Position numbers and translations under genes: made by a program
Assembly: GCA_020848375.1 (NCBI GenBank)
Contig: JADLAF010000194.1
Coordinates: forward strand, 1-64,000
Origin: Ignavibacteriaceae bacterium
GTDB taxonomy: Bacteria > Bacteroidota > Ignavibacteria > Ignavibacteriales > Ignavibacteriaceae
Reading direction: 5' to 3'
DNA length: 64,000 nucleotides
In this document: one piece after another, positions 61,483-64,000 of the stretch
How positions within the stretch are numbered: position 1 is the first letter of the stretch
Layout: each line of letters starts with the position of its first letter
The notes under the pieces: model-generated
Told to the model about the DNA's origin: nothing
What the model saw: the letters and a program-made list of their open reading frames with translations, nothing else
Databases searched by the model: none

Positions 61483-63816
61483 ATGGCGAAAAAATTAGTA
61501 ATTGTAGAGTCTCCTTCAAAAGCAAAAACGATAAATAAATATCTTGGGAAGGATTATGTCGTAGAGGCAACAATCGGTCACATCAAGAATCTTCCTAAAT
61601 CAAAATTGGGAATTGATGTTGATAATGGCTTTGTTCCTCAATTTGTTACTATCCGGGGTAAAGGGGATACGGTCAAGAAAATTAAAGACCTGGCAAATAA
61701 AAGTTCTCATATATTCATTGCAACTGACCCTGACCGCGAAGGGGAAGCAATTGCCCAGGATATTGCAGATGTCATTGATGAAAAACATTCTGAGAAAATT
61801 TCAAGAGTATTGTTTAATGAAATAACCAAGAATGGTGTTAAGAGGGGAATGGATGAGCCCCGTCCTATTAATACTGATCTTGTTGCATCACAGCGTGCAC
61901 GCCGGGTTATGGACCGCATTATCGGTTACAAAATAAGTCCTTTTTTATGGCGTTCAGTAGTTTCTGAAGCAGCAAACTCACTTTCGGCCGGCAGAGTGCA
62001 ATCGGTAGCGTTGCGTTTAATCTGTGAGCGTGATGCTGAGATTGATGCTTTTATTGAACAGGAATACTGGTCAGTCGGCTCAATCTTTCTGACTGATAAA
62101 AAGGAGGAGATTCATACCAAACTCCATAGCATTGACGGAGTTCAGATAAAAACTCCGACAAAGGAAAAAAAATCTGACGAGAAAACAGAGTCGGAAACTG
62201 CCGCGGTTAAACACTCAAAATCCATGATCATTCAGAATTCTAAAAATGCTGATGATATTATTGCAAGAATCAAGAAGGTTAAAGATTTTGAAATAAGCAA
62301 TATTGCAAGAAAACATACTAAGCGAAATGCCCCTCCACCATTTATTACAAGCACCATGCAGGCGGAAGCATCGAAAATGCTTCGTATGAGAGCTAAACAA
62401 ACAATGATGTATGCTCAGCGTCTATATGAAGGTGTAACACTTGGTAATGAGGGATTAGTGGGTCTTATTACATATATGAGAACAGACTCAACGCGTTTAA
62501 GTGATGATATATGTAAAGAAGCTTCAGATTTCTTAAAGAATACTTATGGTCTGCAGTACGCGCCAGATACAATTCCTCTCTATGGAAAGAAGAAAGGTTC
62601 TAATGTTCAGGATGCACACGAAGCAATCAGACCTACTTCGTTAAAATATACACCTGAATATGTTAAGCCCTATCTTGATGATCATTCGTTTAAACTTTAT
62701 AGTCTGATCTGGAAACGGTTTTTAGCTTCACAGATGAAACCAGCCGAGTTTGAAACAACTGTTGTTGAAATTACCGGCGATGAATTTCTTTTTAAAGCAT
62801 ACGGACAAGTCTTACTTTTTGACGGTTACACCAAGTTGTATGTTGAACAGGAAGAGTCCACAAAAGAAGATGACAGAGAAGAAGCGAAAAATGATAAAAT
62901 TCCGGCAGGGTTAAATAAGCATGATCAGCTAAAGCTCAAAGTTGTAACTCCGCATCAACATTTTACCAAGCCCCCTGGTAGATATACAGAGAGTTCGCTT
63001 ATAAAGGAATTGGAAAGTCTTGGAATTGGACGACCAAGTACCTATTCTATGATCGTAAGTACTATTGTTGACCGCAAATATGTTGAATCCCGTGAACGGA
63101 AAATTTATGCTACGGAGCTTGGAAAGAAAATTAATGCAATTTTGATAGAGAACTTTCCGGGTATTATAGATACCGGCTTTACTGCCCGGATGGAATTAGA
63201 ACTTGATCAGATTGCCCAGGGCGAATATACCTATTCGGGTGTACTGAATGATTTTTATAATCCGTTTTCATCTGCACTTTCGGTCGTTGAAGACAAGATT
63301 GAAAAAATCATTTGCGAACTTTGCGGTGGTGAAATGGTCATACGGTACGGCAGGTTCGGAAAATTCTTGTCATGCAATAACTATCCTGAATGTAAGAACA
63401 TTAAATCGCTCCGAGAACTGGCCGCTGCTAATCAGGAGCCGGAATATACTGGAGATACTTGTGAAAAATGCGGATCGAGGACTCTTTTCAGAAATGGAAG
63501 ATTTGGTAAGTTCATCGGTTGCGAAAAATATCCTGAGTGTGATTTTATTAAAAATATTACTCTTAACATATCTTGTCCAAAATGTAAGGATGGCGAAGTC
63601 CTTGAAAGAAGATCGAAAAGAGGCAAGATATTCTACGGCTGTTCCAGATATCCGGACTGTGATTTTGTCGCCTGGAATAAGCCAACAATGACGAAGTGTA
63701 TTGCCTGCGGTTCGCCGTATATGGAAGAAAAATACTCAAAGAAAAAGGGCAAATACCTGCAGTGTCCTTCCTGTAAAGAAGAAGTAATACTTGATTCACC
63801 TGAGGAAGAATCTTGA
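61483..63816 (+). CDS. topA: DNA topoisomerase I
   Basis: The 777-residue protein has the TOPRIM start LVIVESPSKAKTINKYLG, DPDREGEAIAQDI and the catalytic Tyr331 in LITYMRTDSTRLS. Four C-terminal Cys4 zinc ribbons follow (CELCGGEMVIRYG, CEKCGSRTLFRNG, CPKCKDGEVLERR, CIACGSPYMEEKY). A Lys/Glu-rich insertion lies at about 225-245. It relaxes negative supercoils. Its TGA overlaps the next TTG start as TTGA. Confidence 0.97.
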   Translation: MAKKLVIVESPSKAKTINKYLGKDYVVEATIGHIKNLPKSKLGIDVDNGFVPQFVTIRGKGDTVKKIKDLANKSSHIFIATDPDREGEAIAQDIADVIDEKHSEKISRVLFNEITKNGVKRGMDEPRPINTDLVASQRARRVMDRIIGYKISPFLWRSVVSEAANSLSAGRVQSVALRLICERDAEIDAFIEQEYWSVGSIFLTDKKEEIHTKLHSIDGVQIKTPTKEKKSDEKTESETAAVKHSKSMIIQNSKNADDIIARIKKVKDFEISNIARKHTKRNAPPPFITSTMQAEASKMLRMRAKQTMMYAQRLYEGVTLGNEGLVGLITYMRTDSTRLSDDICKEASDFLKNTYGLQYAPDTIPLYGKKKGSNVQDAHEAIRPTSLKYTPEYVKPYLDDHSFKLYSLIWKRFLASQMKPAEFETTVVEITGDEFLFKAYGQVLLFDGYTKLYVEQEESTKEDDREEAKNDKIPAGLNKHDQLKLKVVTPHQHFTKPPGRYTESSLIKELESLGIGRPSTYSMIVSTIVDRKYVESRERKIYATELGKKINAILIENFPGIIDTGFTARMELELDQIAQGEYTYSGVLNDFYNPFSSALSVVEDKIEKIICELCGGEMVIRYGRFGKFLSCNNYPECKNIKSLRELAAANQEPEYTGDTCEKCGSRTLFRNGRFGKFIGCEKYPECDFIKNITLNISCPKCKDGEVLERRSKRGKIFYGCSRYPDCDFVAWNKPTMTKCIACGSPYMEEKYSKKKGKYLQCPSCKEEVILDSPEEES

Positions 63817-64000
63817 ATGACATTAGGACGATTTCCAAAAGTTTCCTGATTTATGCTGAAACAGTCTTGCGGTATTCAGAAAATACGATTATGGCTTATC
63901 GCAAAGATTTGGATAAATACGCCTCTTTTTGTGAAAAAACCGGAAAAAGCAGTATTGACCTTCATTCCAGACGTACCGTCATGGGATTTATGGCGGAACT
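63813..64000 (+). CDS. XerC/XerD-type tyrosine recombinase, 3' end outside the window
   Basis: A TTG at 63813 overlaps the topA stop (TTGA). The 62 visible residues (NDIRTISKSFLIYAETVLRY, SENTIMAYRKDLDKYASFC) match the N-terminal SAM-like core-binding domain of Xer recombinases. The catalytic domain lies beyond base 64000. The topA neighbourhood is the usual place of the chromosome-dimer-resolving xerC/xerD gene, so a housekeeping role is more likely than a mobile integrase. Confidence 0.8.
   Translation, partial: MNDIRTISKSFLIYAETVLRYSENTIMAYRKDLDKYASFCEKTGKSSIDLHSRRTVMGFMAE

Noticed and set aside
63813-64000. Recombinase as a sign of a mobile element
   Set aside because: It is coupled to topA and looks like the housekeeping xerC/xerD gene; no attachment site or cargo is seen.
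1-64000. CRISPR arrays, insertion sequences, prophage
   Set aside because: No spaced direct repeats, transposase motifs or phage structural genes were recognised on either strand.

Overview
The window looks like a chromosomal segment from a member of the Bacteroidota/Chlorobiota lineage, most likely an Ignavibacteria-type heterotroph. The main support is two secreted proteins that end in type IX secretion (T9SS) C-terminal sorting domains with the NYPNPFNP signature. Bacteroidota-style envelope genes agree with this: an HU-like/SPOR fusion, a DUF177-rpmF-plsX-fab cluster, a Wzi-like barrel and a PrsW-type protease. No phototrophy genes are seen. Genes are tightly packed, with many 1-4 nt stop/start overlaps and frequent TTG or GTG starts.

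Region 1-4.2 kb is accessory. It holds the AT-rich 3' part of a T9SS cargo protein, a frameshifted remnant of a carboxypeptidase-regulatory-like domain protein, a two-TM hypothetical protein, a stand-alone E2-type acyltransferase domain and a tRNA-Leu(GAG). From 4.2 to 13.2 kb a TPR protein is followed, after a terminator, by a co-directional six-gene envelope module: a giant TPR protein, a TonB-receptor-like barrel without a plug, an HU-like/TM/SPOR fusion, ExbB/TolQ, ExbD/TolR and TonB. This is the best candidate in the window for a poorly described system. I infer an inner-membrane proton-driven motor coupled to an outer-membrane barrel, with a protein that could bridge nucleoid and peptidoglycan. 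A convergent three-gene membrane/beta-propeller operon and a tRNA-Gln(CTG) follow.

At 15.3-21.2 kb lies a monocistronic 1955-residue modular T9SS cargo gene containing a duplicated module and closed by its own terminator. Next to it sits a four-helix-bundle (S23/IVP) gene broken by an apparent 11-nt deletion and flanked by inverted TTTCAAC-type repeats. From 28.7 down to 22.0 kb the minus strand carries a packed operon of nadD, meaB, acyl-CoA dehydrogenase, acyl-CoA carboxylase carboxyltransferase, an exported protein of unknown function, a sigma-54 activator and a HIT hydrolase. This mixes branched-chain acyl-CoA catabolism with regulation.

From 30 kb to the end almost everything is on the plus strand. 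First comes a fatty-acid synthesis cluster (DUF177, rpmF, plsX, fabH, fabD, a Cys-rich DUF3109 protein, fabG, acpP, fabF, rnc). It is followed by gcvP, a CoA-binding protein, a POTRA/barrel protein, rsmE, ssb, a CorC-like transporter, an MCE/MlaD protein, ggt and acpS. The last stretch holds an HNH nuclease, trpS, scpA-scpB, an rluB-type synthase, a PBP4-type peptidase, lysS, envelope and glycan genes, a CtpA-type protease, a gamma-carbonic anhydrase-like protein, ybeY, topA and the start of a xerC/xerD-type recombinase cut by the window end.

Two exported proteins (near 24.3 kb and 40.8 kb) have complete signal peptides only if translation starts at an ATA codon that overlaps the upstream stop codon. 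All functional statements come from reading sequence motifs; no database search was possible.
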